NCBI RefSeq assembly: GCF_029893635.1
Contig: NZ_JARXYR010000002.1
Location: 4,191,001 to 4,255,000, forward strand
Length of the DNA: 64,000 nt
DNA from: Variovorax sp. TBS-050B
Lineage (GTDB): Bacteria > Pseudomonadota > Gammaproteobacteria > Burkholderiales > Burkholderiaceae_C
Direction of reading: 5' to 3'
Within the stretch, counting starts at the first letter, position 1; the number at the start of each line of letters is the position of its first letter. Positions 42,665-52,033 of the stretch are shown here, one piece after another. The notes beneath the pieces were generated by a model that made no database searches, had not been told where the DNA came from, and saw only the letters and a list, made by a program, of their open reading frames with translations. A program made the position numbers and the translations under genes.

Positions 42665-43852
42665 CTAGAGCGCCTGCCCTAGGCGCTTCACGCCTTCCTC
42701 GATCTTCGCCACGTCGGCGGTCGCGAAGCTCAGGCGCAGCGTCGCGACGTCGGGGTTCTCGGCATAGAACGGTGCGCCCGGCACGAAGGCCACGAGCTTC
42801 TCGATCGCGCGCTTGGCGAGTTCGTTCGCATCGGCCAGCCTGCCGTTGGCGCCCGTGAGGCGGGCCCAGAAGAACAGGCCGCCGTTCGGCTGCGTGAAGC
42901 TCACCGCATCGCCGAGCTCGCGCGTGAGCGCCTCGCCCATCGCCTTCGCACGCTGGCCGTAGACCTCGCGCACGTGCGCGAGCGTGGCGGGCATCCGGCC
43001 GCTCTTCAGGTACTGCGCGGCCGTCGCCTGTGCGAAGGTGCTGGTGTGCGCATCGCTGAACTGCTTGCACATCGTCGCCTTCGCGAGCAGTTCCGCCGGC
43101 GCGATCATCCAGCCGATGCGCAGGCCCGGGCTCAGCACCTTGCTGAGGCTGCCGCAGTGCGCGATCAACTCGCGGCTGCCCGGCACCTCCTGGCTCAGCG
43201 CCATGATCGAAGGCGGCGGCGCTTCGCCGAAGTAGAGATCGCCGTAGGGATCGTCCTCCACCACCAGCGTCTGGTACTTGACCGCGAGTTCGAGCACCTT
43301 CTTGCGACGCTCCAGGCTCAGCATCGCGCCGCTCGGGTTGCCGAAGGTCGGGATCAGGTAGACGAACTTTGGCTTGTGCTCGGCGATGAGCTTCTCGAGC
43401 TCGTCAGTCTTCACGCCGTTGGCGTCGACCGGTGCGCTCACCAGCTGCGCGCCGTAAAGGCGGAAGCACTGGATGGTGGCGAGGAAGGTCGGCCCCTCGA
43501 CGATCACCTTGTCGCCGGGCGAGATCATGGTCTTGCCGAGCAGGTCGAGCGCCTGCTGGCTGCCGGTGGTGACGATCAGGCCGCTCGGGTCGACCGCCAC
43601 GCCCTTGGTCTTCATGAAGGCCGAGAGCTGCGTGCGCAGCGGCTCGTAGCCTTCGGTCGCGCCGTACTGCAGCGCCCCGCCGGGCTCTTCCGCCAGCGCC
43701 TTCTGGCTCGCTTCGCGCAAGCCCTCGACGTCGAACATGGCACTGTCGGGAAAGCCGCCCGCGAAGCTGATGATGCCGGGCTTGCCGAGCAGCTTGAAGA
43801 GTTCGCGGATGGCGGAGGTTTCGACGTTGTCGAGGCGGGAAGCGAATTGCAT
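42665..43852 (-). CDS. PLP-dependent aminotransferase (MocR/2-aminoadipate type, class I fold)
   Basis: This is a 395-residue fold-type I aminotransferase. Substrate-arm features are IISFAGGFPDSAMF and GALQYGATEGYEPLR, typical of the 2-aminoadipate/LysN-like group. The cofactor region includes VIVEGPTFLAT, EDDPYGDLYF and the lysine in CGSLSKVLSPGLRIGW. The C-terminal NGGLFFWARL block is also typical. There is no MocR-type HTH domain, so this is the stand-alone enzyme. The start is the ATG at 43852. Its amino-acid specificity is unknown. Confidence 0.88.
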   Translation of the reverse strand: MQFASRLDNVETSAIRELFKLLGKPGIISFAGGFPDSAMFDVEGLREASQKALAEEPGGALQYGATEGYEPLRTQLSAFMKTKGVAVDPSGLIVTTGSQQALDLLGKTMISPGDKVIVEGPTFLATIQCFRLYGAQLVSAPVDANGVKTDELEKLIAEHKPKFVYLIPTFGNPSGAMLSLERRKKVLELAVKYQTLVVEDDPYGDLYFGEAPPPSIMALSQEVPGSRELIAHCGSLSKVLSPGLRIGWMIAPAELLAKATMCKQFSDAHTSTFAQATAAQYLKSGRMPATLAHVREVYGQRAKAMGEALTRELGDAVSFTQPNGGLFFWARLTGANGRLADANELAKRAIEKLVAFVPGAPFYAENPDVATLRLSFATADVAKIEEGVKRLGQAL

Positions 43853-43948
43853 GGGAGGTCTCACTTTCTGGGCGCTATTGTCGGTTGTGACCGAGGCGCG
43901 GGTACTTTACTGCCCTGAAGCGGTTTTTCGGATTTACCACCTTTATGT

Positions 43949-43965
43949 AGTATTCTGAGATTACT
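43949..43965 (+). promoter_or_regulatory. Candidate HipB operator
   Basis: AGTATTC-TGA-GATTACT is a 7-base inverted repeat with one mismatch, ending 17 bases before the hipB ATG. A further AGTAGTAA half-site follows. It lies in a locally AT-rich stretch at the likely promoter, as expected for an autoregulated HipBA operon. Confidence 0.5.
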
Positions 43966-43982
43966 CCTTGAAAGTAGTAACC

Positions 43983-44246
43983 ATGGCCACCTTCCCGATC
44001 GAGACGCCGCAGCAGATGCGCACCCTGCTCAAGGCCATGCGACAGGCGAACCAACTGACGCAGACCGAACTCGGCACGCGCCTCGGCGTGAGCCAGAAGC
44101 GGATCGCCCGCATCGAGGCCGAGCCCGGCGTCACCAGCTTCGACCAATTGGCACGGCTGGTCGCCGCCATGGGCTACCGTTTCGTCCTCGAGGAATTGCC
44201 GTCGTCGCCATCGGTCGGGCCCGCAACCGGAGATGCCTCGTGGTAG
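43983..44246 (+). CDS. hipB: HipB-like XRE-family antitoxin
   Basis: This is an 87-residue helix-turn-helix protein. The ATG at 43983 is chosen (MATFPIETPQQMR). The HTH is QLTQTELGTRLGVSQKRIARIE, and the end (YRFVLEELPSSP) is the beta-lobe common in HipB. It should bind the upstream palindrome and inhibit HipA. The stop overlaps the hipA GTG. Confidence 0.85.
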   Translation: MATFPIETPQQMRTLLKAMRQANQLTQTELGTRLGVSQKRIARIEAEPGVTSFDQLARLVAAMGYRFVLEELPSSPSVGPATGDASW

Positions 44247-45574
44247 CCCCACAGCGCCTGGCCGTCTGGATCAATGGCCAGAAGGTGGGCGACTGGGAAG
44301 TGCGCGACGGCGAGCATCGATTCCAGTACGTCGAGTCGTGGGTCGTGTCGCCTGCGGCGCGCCGGATTTCGCTCTCGCTGCCCTTCATGCCCGGGAATGC
44401 GCCGCATCGCGGCGAGGTGGTGCGCAACTACTTCGACAACCTGCTTCCCGACAGCGACCCGATTCGCCAGCGACTGCAGGCGAAGTTCGCCACGCGCAGC
44501 ACCGGCGCCTTCGATCTGCTGGGCGCGATCGGCCGGGATTGCGTGGGCGCCGTGCAATTGCTGCAGCCCGAGCAGTCGCCCATCGGTTTCGATCGCGTGG
44601 AGGCCGAACCGCTGGACCTCGCCGGCGTCGAACGGGCGATCGACGTATCGCTGTCCGCGGGCCGCGCGCTGGGTCAGCGCGAAGAAGACGATTTCCGCAT
44701 TTCCATTGCCGGCGCACAGGAAAAAACCGCGCTCCTGCGGCGCGACGGCCAGTGGTACCGCCCCCTGGGTACGACGCCGACGACCCACATCCTGAAGCTT
44801 CCGCTGGGATTGGTCGGCAACATGGGCGTCGACATGCACGCCTCGGTCGAGAACGAATGGCTCTGCTCGCGCATCGTGGAAGCCTTCGGCCTGCCGGTGG
44901 CGCATTGCGAGATCGCGGTGTTCGGCGCCCGCAAGGTGCTGGTCGTGCGGCGGTTCGACCGTGCCCTGCAGCGCGCCGGCACACCGCAAGAATGGATCGC
45001 CCGGCTGCCGCAGGAAGACTTCTGCCAGGCGCTCGGCGCCCCGGGCGCGCGCAAGTACGAAGCCGACGGCGGCCCCGGCATGCGAGACATCCTGCGCGTG
45101 CTCGACGGCAGCACGCAGACCGCGGCCGACAAACGCAACTTCGTGAAGGCGCAGATGCTGTTCTGGCTGCTGGCTGCCACCGACGGCCATGCGAAGAACT
45201 TCTCGATCTTTCTGGAGCGCGGCGGCGGTTATCGTCTCGCACCGCTGTACGACGTGCTTTCCGCCTGGCCCGTCATCGGCACAGGGCCGAACCACATCAG
45301 CTGGCACAAGGCCCGGCTCGCCATGGCGATTCGCAGCCGCAACGCGCATTGGAAGCTGGCCGAAATCCTGCCGCGCCACTGGGACGTGGTCGCGAAGCTC
45401 GCCGGCCTCGCCAACGCGCAGGCCTTGCGCGCCGAAATCATCGAGACGCTGCCGGACGTGATCGACCGCGTCCGGACGCAGATGCCCACCCATTTTCCCG
45501 AGCAGGTCGCAAGTGCCATCTTCGAAGGCATGAAGTCCAATGCCAAGCGGCTCGCCGCCTCCGACGCCCCATGA
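44240..45574 (+). CDS. hipA: HipA-family Ser/Thr kinase toxin
   Basis: This is a 444-residue HipA kinase. The N-terminal HipA_N domain (WINGQKVGDWEV...) precedes the couple domain. The ATP-binding region is SIAGAQEKTALLRRDGQWY with HILKLP following. The catalytic block is LLAATDGHAKNFSIF, and the metal-binding region LAPLYDVLSAWP ends it. HipA of E. coli phosphorylates GltX and causes persistence. The GTG start overlaps hipB. The stop overlaps the nth ATG in ATGA. Confidence 0.88.
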   Translation: MVAPQRLAVWINGQKVGDWEVRDGEHRFQYVESWVVSPAARRISLSLPFMPGNAPHRGEVVRNYFDNLLPDSDPIRQRLQAKFATRSTGAFDLLGAIGRDCVGAVQLLQPEQSPIGFDRVEAEPLDLAGVERAIDVSLSAGRALGQREEDDFRISIAGAQEKTALLRRDGQWYRPLGTTPTTHILKLPLGLVGNMGVDMHASVENEWLCSRIVEAFGLPVAHCEIAVFGARKVLVVRRFDRALQRAGTPQEWIARLPQEDFCQALGAPGARKYEADGGPGMRDILRVLDGSTQTAADKRNFVKAQMLFWLLAATDGHAKNFSIFLERGGGYRLAPLYDVLSAWPVIGTGPNHISWHKARLAMAIRSRNAHWKLAEILPRHWDVVAKLAGLANAQALRAEIIETLPDVIDRVRTQMPTHFPEQVASAIFEGMKSNAKRLAASDAP

Positions 45575-46218
45575 AAAAAGACAACATCGCCCCCTTCTTC
45601 GCCACGCTGCAGGCGGCCAACCCCACGCCCGAGACCGAACTCGAATACGCCACCCCCTTCGAGCTGCTGGCCGCCGTGCTGCTCTCGGCGCAGGCGACCG
45701 ACGTGGGCGTGAACAAGGCCACGCGCAAGCTCTTCCCGGTCGCCAACACGCCGCAGGCGATGCTGCGCCTGGGCGTCGAAGGCCTGGAGGAATACATCAA
45801 GACCATCGGTCTCTACCGCAGCAAGGCCAAGCACCTGATCGAGACCTGCCGCATCCTCGTCGAGCAGCACGGCGGCGAAGTGCCGCGCACGCGCGCCGAA
45901 CTCGAGGCGCTGCCGGGCGTGGGCCGCAAGACCGCGAACGTGGTGCTCAACGTGGCCTTCGGCGAGGCGACGATCGCGGTCGACACGCACATCTTCCGCG
46001 TCAGCAACCGCACCGGGCTCGCCCCGGGCAAGACGCCGCTCGAGGTCGAGCTCAAGCTCGAGAAGCGCGTGCCCTTCGAGTTCCGGCTGCATGCGCACCA
46101 CTGGCTGATCCTGCACGGGCGCTACATCTGCGTGGCGCGCAAGCCGCGCTGCTGGGAATGCGCGGTGCGCGAGTACTGCGACTACAAGCCGAAGACGCCG
46201 GCGCCGCATTCGGCCTGA
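45571..46218 (+). CDS. nth: Endonuclease III
   Basis: Nth (215 residues) removes oxidised pyrimidines. The HhH motif and catalytic lysine are in LEALPGVGRKTANVVLN, the catalytic Asp in VDTHIFRVSNR. The iron-sulfur loop has the C-x6-C-x2-C-x5-C pattern in CVARKPRCWECAVREYC. Length is normal. It is translationally coupled to hipA, an unusual partner. Confidence 0.96.
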   Translation: MKKDNIAPFFATLQAANPTPETELEYATPFELLAAVLLSAQATDVGVNKATRKLFPVANTPQAMLRLGVEGLEEYIKTIGLYRSKAKHLIETCRILVEQHGGEVPRTRAELEALPGVGRKTANVVLNVAFGEATIAVDTHIFRVSNRTGLAPGKTPLEVELKLEKRVPFEFRLHAHHWLILHGRYICVARKPRCWECAVREYCDYKPKTPAPHSA

Positions 46219-46225
46219 ACCAGGG

Positions 46226-47128
46226 CTACAGCACGAAGGCCTCGACCTGCCGGCCGTCGATGTCGGTGAAGCCGTACTCGCGCGCCAGGTCGGCCACGCG
46301 GTGCACGCCGCCCGACTTGCCGAGCACCTCGGGATCGGCCGCCAGCGCCGCCACCGCACGCCCGAGGTAGCGCGGCGATTCGGTGCGCGCGAGCGCCGGG
46401 CGCTCCTGCCAATGCGCCTCGTCGGTCTGGTGGCCCGCGAGCACGAACTCGGTGCGCATCCAGCCCGGCGACAAGGCGAGCGAGGCCACGCCGTGCGGGC
46501 GCAGTTCCTCGGCCATGCCGAAGGCGAGCCGGTTCATCGCCGATTTCGCGAGGTCGTAGAACAGGTTGCCGCGCATGTACTTGCCCTGGTCCCAGAAGCT
46601 CGTGGTCACGATCAGCCCGCGCCCCTGCGCCACCATGACGGGTGCCGCGAAGCGGCTCGCGAGCAGATGGTTGCGCACGCCGCGGTCGAACATCGCGTCC
46701 CAGTGGGACAGCGGATGCGCCCAGAACGGCGCATCGAACACGCCGTCGAAACTCTCGTGGCCGCCCCAGGCGTTGTTCACGAGCAGGTCGAGCCGGCCCT
46801 GTTCGCTCTGCACCTGCGCGAAGAGCGCCGCCACCTCGTCTTCGCGCGTGTGGTCGCAGCGCACCGCGATGCCCTGCCCGCCCAGGCGCGTGACCTCGTC
46901 GGCGGTGTCGTCGATGCTGCCGGGCAGCGCGTCGAGCGCCGACAGCGCGAGGATGCGGCCGTAGCCCTGCGCCGGCTGCGCGCGCGTGCTGCGCCCGGTC
47001 ACGTACACGGTCGCGCCCGCGGCGCCGAGTTCCACGGCCACGCCGCGCCCCGCGCCGCGGCTCGCGCCGGTGACCACGGCCACATGGCCCTTCAGCGGCT
47101 TGTCGTTCCCGCTCCTGTCGTTCTGCAT
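46226..47128 (-). CDS. Short-chain dehydrogenase/reductase
   Basis: This is a 300-residue SDR. The cofactor loop is VTGASRGAGRGVAVELG, with LVNNAWGG replacing the usual NNAG. The catalytic region is VTTSFWDQGKYMRGNLFYDLAK (Ser and Tyr-x3-Lys). It resembles the DHRS1-type SDRs. It is convergent with nth and follows the AraC gene on the same strand. Confidence 0.85.
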   Translation of the reverse strand: MQNDRSGNDKPLKGHVAVVTGASRGAGRGVAVELGAAGATVYVTGRSTRAQPAQGYGRILALSALDALPGSIDDTADEVTRLGGQGIAVRCDHTREDEVAALFAQVQSEQGRLDLLVNNAWGGHESFDGVFDAPFWAHPLSHWDAMFDRGVRNHLLASRFAAPVMVAQGRGLIVTTSFWDQGKYMRGNLFYDLAKSAMNRLAFGMAEELRPHGVASLALSPGWMRTEFVLAGHQTDEAHWQERPALARTESPRYLGRAVAALAADPEVLGKSGGVHRVADLAREYGFTDIDGRQVEAFVL

Positions 47129-47174
47129 CGCTTCTCTCCTTTCGCTGCGTCGAGCCTCGAAGGTAGCGCGGGGC

Positions 47175-48062
47175 TCAGGCCGCGGTCTTGGAAGAATGCG
47201 AAATCGCCGTGCGACCGACAAACTCGGTCGGCGTGAGCCCGCAGAGCGCCCTGAACTCGTTCGCGAGATGCGCCTGGTCGTAGAAGCCGCCGTCGAGCGC
47301 GAGTTCGGCCCAGCCCGCGGCAGCAGGCCGGCGCAGCGCGCGCAGGCAGGCATGCAGCCGCGCGAGGCGGCTCCAGGCGCGCGGCGACAGCCCCACCTGC
47401 TGCTGGAACAGCTGCTGCAGCCGGCGCTCGCCGACGCCCACCCCCGCCGCCACCTCCCGCAGCGAAAGCCGGCCGCCCGATGCCGCGATCAGTTGCGCGG
47501 CGCGCACCGCCGCCGGGTGCGCGGCGAAATCGCTCGCGCCGAGCCGCTGCCGCAATGCGGTGTCGAGCAGCGCCACGCGCGCTGCGTCGTCGGGCGCTTC
47601 GGCCATGCGTTCGCGCAGCATGGCGCCCTCGCCGCGCCAGAGTTGGTCGAGGTGCACCGCGGTGCCCGCGATCTCGCCGGCCGGCATGCCGAGCAGGGCC
47701 GCGGCGGCGCCGGGCCGCAGCGTCACCGACAGCCCCTCCACGCGCCCGCGCAGCCGCACCAGCGCCGGCGCGGCCGAGGCGCCGATGGCCTCCACCGGCT
47801 GTCCTTCACCCGCGCCCGCCGAAGGCGCATCGCCGAGATTGAACACCAGCCGCACGGCACCGTCGGGCAGCACCCGTTCGAGCAGCTCGCGGCCCTCGGG
47901 CAGCGCCTCGCGGTAGCACAGGATGTGCGCGACATGCGCGCGCAGCGCCGCCGACACGGGAAAGGCCCGCAGCGCGCCCGCGGGCATGGCCGCCTCGGGC
48001 CCGTGCAGCGGGTCCTCGTCGAGGCGGACGTAGAGGCGTTCGTGGGTGGCGGGCGTGGACAT
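47175..48062 (-). CDS. AraC-family transcriptional regulator
   Basis: This is a 295-residue regulator. The C-terminal DNA-binding domain has two helix-turn-helix units: LSLREVAAGVGVGERRLQQLFQQQVGLSPRAW, then YDQAHLANEFRALCGLTPTEF. The N-terminal domain (residues 1-170) is unassigned and includes VRLVFNLGDAPSAG, typical of the DUF6597/AraC type. It lies 46 bases upstream of the SDR, so it may regulate that gene. Confidence 0.87.
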   Translation of the reverse strand: MSTPATHERLYVRLDEDPLHGPEAAMPAGALRAFPVSAALRAHVAHILCYREALPEGRELLERVLPDGAVRLVFNLGDAPSAGAGEGQPVEAIGASAAPALVRLRGRVEGLSVTLRPGAAAALLGMPAGEIAGTAVHLDQLWRGEGAMLRERMAEAPDDAARVALLDTALRQRLGASDFAAHPAAVRAAQLIAASGGRLSLREVAAGVGVGERRLQQLFQQQVGLSPRAWSRLARLHACLRALRRPAAAGWAELALDGGFYDQAHLANEFRALCGLTPTEFVGRTAISHSSKTAA

Positions 48063-48095
48063 GGATGGCGCGAACGGTGGCGGCGCGGCGGCCGC

Positions 48096-48674
48096 TCAGG
48101 GCGCGCCGTGGGTCGTCTGCTGCTGGCCGCATTCGATCAGTTCGCAGGCCCCGTAGTCAATCGGCGCCGCCGGCCACTGCGCCGCATGCGCGACGCGGCG
48201 CACGCCCTGGTGCAGCAGCCGCGCCGCACGCATCACGCCCGCGTGCGTGATCCACACCGCGTCCTGCCCCGACGCGCGCCATGCGTCGTAGGCCGCGCCG
48301 ATGCGCTGCATGAAGGCGTCCGTGCTCTCGCCATGCCCGCCCGCGCGGGCGTCGGCGAAGCTGCCGGTCCAGGCGTCGAACTCGGCCCGTGCGATCGAGG
48401 ACCAGGGCCGCCCTTCCCAGGCGCCGAAATCCATCTCGGCGATGCGCGGGTCCGCGCGCGGCGCCAGCCCGGGCCGGAGTTCCGCGATGGCATGCGCGAG
48501 CTCGGCGCAGCGCCGCAGCGGCGAATGCACCAGCGCCGCGGACTCGGGCAGGCGCGATGCCACGGCCCGCGCCACCGCGCGCGTCGCCTCGGCCGGTGCG
48601 CAGACGTCGGTGGCGCCGTAGCACAGCCCCGGCGCCGCGTCGGTGCGCGCGTGGCGCACCAGCCAGAGCTTCAT
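48096..48674 (-). CDS. cobC: Alpha-ribazole phosphatase-like histidine phosphatase
   Basis: This 192-residue histidine phosphatase has the LVRHARTD motif with His8, and the second catalytic site in ITHAGVMRA. It matches CobC-type alpha-ribazole-5'-phosphate phosphatases, which finish nucleotide-loop assembly of cobalamin. The ATG overlaps the cobS stop. It ends the cobQ-cobT-cobS-cobC operon. Generic phosphatase activity cannot be excluded. Confidence 0.85.
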   Translation of the reverse strand: MKLWLVRHARTDAAPGLCYGATDVCAPAEATRAVARAVASRLPESAALVHSPLRRCAELAHAIAELRPGLAPRADPRIAEMDFGAWEGRPWSSIARAEFDAWTGSFADARAGGHGESTDAFMQRIGAAYDAWRASGQDAVWITHAGVMRAARLLHQGVRRVAHAAQWPAAPIDYGACELIECGQQQTTHGAP

Positions 48675-49456
48675 GCCCGCCATGCGAGCGCGAGGTAGAT
48701 CGCGATCTCGCACACCTGCTGCGTGGCGCCGAGGCCGTCGCCGGTGAAGCCCTGCAGCCGGCGCCGGAAGAGCCGCGCCATCGCCAGCGCCGCGAGCGCG
48801 CAGGCGAGCACCGCCGCCAGCGTGCGCGCAGGCCCCTGCGTCGCGAGCAGCAGGCCCGCGGCCGGCAGCGACCAGAGCACGCCCACGCCCAAGGCGCCGG
48901 CGCCGATCGCGTCGGCCAGCGGCTTCGCCTTGCTCGCGCCGGCATCGCCCACGTAGGGCAGCCAGCGGATCAGGAACAGCGGCGCGAGCCGCGACAGCAC
49001 ATGCGCGGCCACGACGGCCGCCGCCACCGCGGCCGGCGCGCCCTGCCCCGCCAGCGCCGCGAGCAGCGCCGCCTTGAGGCCGAGCACCAGCACGAGCGCG
49101 ATGGCGCCGAAGGCACCGATGCGCGAGTCCTTCATGATCTCGAGCGCGCGGCCGCGGTCGGCCGAGCCGCCCAGCCCGTCGGCCACGTCGGCCAGGCCGT
49201 CTTCGTGGAAGGCGCCGGTGAGCAGCGCAGTCGCCGCCATGCTCAGCAGTGCCGCCACCAGCCCCGGCAGCCCTTGCAGCGCCAGCACGAAGACCGCCGC
49301 GCCCGCGCCGCCCACCAGCCAGCCCACGCCCGGAAAATGGGCCGCGCTCGCGCGCAGCATCTGCGGGCTGAAGCCGACCCATTCGGCGAGCCGTCCGGTC
49401 ACCGGCACCCGCGTGAAGAACTGCAGGGCCAGCAGGTAGTGGCGCAGGCCGTTCAT
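48671..49456 (-). CDS. cobS: Adenosylcobinamide-GDP ribazoletransferase
   Basis: CobS (261 residues) joins alpha-ribazole to adenosylcobinamide-GDP in the inner membrane. LQFFTRVPV and FPGVGWLVGG start the family. The metal-binding block is GAFHEDGLADVADGLGG, followed by MKDSRIGAFG. About six hydrophobic helices follow. It overlaps cobT by four bases and cobC by four bases. Confidence 0.95.
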   Translation of the reverse strand: MNGLRHYLLALQFFTRVPVTGRLAEWVGFSPQMLRASAAHFPGVGWLVGGAGAAVFVLALQGLPGLVAALLSMAATALLTGAFHEDGLADVADGLGGSADRGRALEIMKDSRIGAFGAIALVLVLGLKAALLAALAGQGAPAAVAAAVVAAHVLSRLAPLFLIRWLPYVGDAGASKAKPLADAIGAGALGVGVLWSLPAAGLLLATQGPARTLAAVLACALAALAMARLFRRRLQGFTGDGLGATQQVCEIAIYLALAWRA

Positions 49457-50493
49457 CCGCGCGACACGCCGGCCGACTCGAAGCTCGCCATCTCGCGCAG
49501 GATGCGGCAGGCCGATTCGAGCAGCGGCCACGCGAGCGCCGCGCCCGAGCCTTCGCCGAGGCGCAGGCCCAGGTCGAGCAGCGGCTCCAGGCCCAGGCAG
49601 CGCAGCAGCGCCGTGTGCCCGGGTTCGGCCGAGCAGTGCGCCGCCACGCAGCGCTGCGCCACGTGGGGCGCGAGCGCGTTCGCCACCAGCACCGCGGCGC
49701 TGGCGATGAAGCCGTCGACCACGATCACGCGCCGCTCGTGCGCGGCCTGCAGCACGGCACCGGCCAGCGTCGCGATCTCGAAGCCGCCGAAGGCCGCCAG
49801 CGCGTCCAGCGGCGCCACGGCCGTCGCATGCAGCGCGAGCACCTCGCGCAGCACCGTGCGCTTGCGCGCGAGCCCCGCGGCATCGAGGCCGGTGCCCGCG
49901 CCCGTGCAGGCGTCGATGTCCAAGCCACCCAGCCGCGCGAGCAGCAGCGCCGCGGCCGAGCTGTTGCCGATGCCCATCTCGCCGAGCAGCAGCGCATTGC
50001 CCGGCAAAGCCCGCACCACCTCGCGCCCGTTCTCGATCGCCTGCGCGCACTGCGCGGCGCTCATCGCCGGGCCGGTCGAGGCATCGGCCGTGCCGGCCGC
50101 GATGCGGCGCTGCACGAGGCCCGGGCGCGGCTGGAAGTCGCGCCGCACGCCGCAATCCACCACCGTCAGCGCCAGGCCGTGCTGGCGCGCCAGCACGCTC
50201 ACGGCCGCGCCGCCCGAAAGAAAGTTCTCGACCATCTGCCAGGTCACTTCGCTCGGATAGGCCGAGACGCCGCGCGCCGCCAGCCCGTGGTCGGCCGCAC
50301 ACACCAGCATCTGCGGCGCCTCGAGCGCGGGCGCCTCGCTGCCGAGGATCAGGCCGAGCCGCAGCGCCAGCCCTTCGAGCCGGCCGAGCGCGCCGAGCGG
50401 CTTGGTCTTGTTGTCGAGCAGGCCCTGCAGGCGCGCCGCGAGTGCGTCGTCGTGGAGGTCGGGAATCGAAGGGATCATGTGGTCGTCGGTCAT
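49453..50493 (-). CDS. cobT: Nicotinate-nucleotide-dimethylbenzimidazole phosphoribosyltransferase
   Basis: CobT (346 residues) activates the lower ligand of cobalamin. Family blocks are NKTKPLGALGRLEGLA, CAADHGLAARGVSAYP and the GEMGIGNSSAAALL segment. LGLRLGEGSGAALAWPLL near the end carries the catalytic Glu. It overlaps cobQ and cobS by four bases each (ATGA), making a fully coupled operon. Confidence 0.95.
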   Translation of the reverse strand: MTDDHMIPSIPDLHDDALAARLQGLLDNKTKPLGALGRLEGLALRLGLILGSEAPALEAPQMLVCAADHGLAARGVSAYPSEVTWQMVENFLSGGAAVSVLARQHGLALTVVDCGVRRDFQPRPGLVQRRIAAGTADASTGPAMSAAQCAQAIENGREVVRALPGNALLLGEMGIGNSSAAALLLARLGGLDIDACTGAGTGLDAAGLARKRTVLREVLALHATAVAPLDALAAFGGFEIATLAGAVLQAAHERRVIVVDGFIASAAVLVANALAPHVAQRCVAAHCSAEPGHTALLRCLGLEPLLDLGLRLGEGSGAALAWPLLESACRILREMASFESAGVSRG

Positions 50494-51935
50494 GCGATCA
50501 GGCCGTGCAGCACGCCGGCCTCGAAGTGGTTGTCGATGAAATCGGCCAGGCCGTCGAAGGTGGCGTCGAGCGTAGGCGCGGCGGCACCGAACAGCGCGTG
50601 GAGCGCGGCGGGGTCTTCGAACAGGCCGTGGAGGTAGAGGCCGAGCACGTTGCCGCGGGCGTTCTGCCAGGCCAGGCCCTCGGGCATCGCTTCGCGGCCG
50701 TCCTGCGCCATCTGGGGATGGAGCGCGGTGCGGCCATGATGGATCTCGTAGCCGCTCACGCCCACGTTCGAGAGCGCGGCCCACGGCCCGGCGAGCGCGC
50801 CGAACACCGCACTGCGGTGGCGCACCGTCTTGTCGCGCTCGAACACCGTCACCAGCGGCAGCAGGCCGAGGCCCGGCGCATTGCCGTCGATGCCGTGCGG
50901 ATCGACCAGCGCCTCGCCGAGCATCTGCAGCCCGCCGCAGATGCCGAGCACCGCGCCGCCGGCCGCGGCATGCGCCGCGATCGCGCGGTCGAGGCCCTGG
51001 GCGCGCAGCCACGCGAGGTCGCCGCTGGTGTGCTTGGAGCCGGGCAGCACGATCCAGTCGGCACCCACCAGATCGGCGGGCGTGCGCGCCCAGCTCAGCC
51101 GGACGCCGGGCACGTTCTTGAGCGGCTGGAACTCGTCGAGGTTGCTGATGCGCGGACAGGCGACGACGGCGACGGCGATGGTGCGGGTGACGGTACCGGT
51201 CGAGCGGCTGTGCGCATCGAAGACGCCGTCTTCTTCCGGCAGGCCATGCTGCCACCACATCGGCAGCGTCGCCACCGTCGGAACGCCGGTCAGCGCCTGC
51301 AGCTGTTCGGGCGCGGGCGCGAGCAGCGCCGCGTCGCCGCGGAACTTGTTGAGCACGAAGCCGCGCAGCAGCGCGCGTTCGGCCTCGGGCAGCAGCGCCC
51401 AGGTGCCGTAGAGGTGCGCGAAGGCGCCGCCGCGGTCGATGTCGGTCACGAGCAGGCAGCGCGCATCGGCATGGCGCGCGACGCGCAGGTTGACGATGTC
51501 GCTGGCCATCAGGTTGATCTCGGCCGGCGAGCCGGCGCCCTCGATCACCACCACGTCGTTCTCGGCGCGCAGCGCGTCGAGCGCCTCGGCGATCTGCGGC
51601 CACACGCGCTCGCTGCGTCCGCGCCAGGGCAAGGCCGTGAGCTCCGCGCTCACCTGTCCCAGCAGCACCACCTGGCTGTGGGTGTCGCGCTCGGGCTTGA
51701 GCAGCAGCGGGTTCATGCGCACCTCGGGCAGCGCGCGCGCGGCCAGCGCCTGGAAGTACTGCGCGCTGCCGATCTCGCCGCCATCGACCACGCGTGCGTT
51801 GTTGCTCATGTTCTGCGCCTTGAACGGCGCCACCTTCAGGCCCTGGCGCGCATACCAGCGGCACAGCGCCGTGGCCAGCCAGCTCTTGCCGGCGCCGCTG
51901 GTGGTGCCGAGGACCATCACGCATCGAGATCTCAT
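50490..51935 (-). CDS. cobQ: Cobyric acid synthase
   Basis: CobQ/CbiP (481 residues) amidates four side chains of the corrin ring. The P-loop-like GTTSGAGKS is at residues 10-18, followed by FKAQNMSNNA. The glutamine-amidotransferase domain has the Cys in GICGGLQMLGE and a late HGLF histidine. The ATG at 51935 is chosen. It heads the first cobalamin operon, downstream of the efflux-operon terminator. Confidence 0.95.
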   Translation of the reverse strand: MRSRCVMVLGTTSGAGKSWLATALCRWYARQGLKVAPFKAQNMSNNARVVDGGEIGSAQYFQALAARALPEVRMNPLLLKPERDTHSQVVLLGQVSAELTALPWRGRSERVWPQIAEALDALRAENDVVVIEGAGSPAEINLMASDIVNLRVARHADARCLLVTDIDRGGAFAHLYGTWALLPEAERALLRGFVLNKFRGDAALLAPAPEQLQALTGVPTVATLPMWWQHGLPEEDGVFDAHSRSTGTVTRTIAVAVVACPRISNLDEFQPLKNVPGVRLSWARTPADLVGADWIVLPGSKHTSGDLAWLRAQGLDRAIAAHAAAGGAVLGICGGLQMLGEALVDPHGIDGNAPGLGLLPLVTVFERDKTVRHRSAVFGALAGPWAALSNVGVSGYEIHHGRTALHPQMAQDGREAMPEGLAWQNARGNVLGLYLHGLFEDPAALHALFGAAAPTLDATFDGLADFIDNHFEAGVLHGLIA

Positions 51936-51983
51936 GCGGCTATTGTCCGTTGCCGCCGCGCGGCCCCGTTGCGGGCGCCAAAG

Positions 51984-52010
51984 AAAAAGGGGCCCGCGGC
52001 CCCTTCCTCT
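51984..52010 (-). terminator. Terminator of the RND efflux operon
   Basis: On the minus strand AAGGGGCC-GCG-GGCCCC is followed by TTTTTCTTT. It lies 24 bases downstream of the outer-membrane channel stop and ahead of cobQ, so it separates the efflux and cobalamin operons. Confidence 0.85.
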
Positions 52011-52033
52011 TTTTCTTGCTGCGTGGCGCGTGT

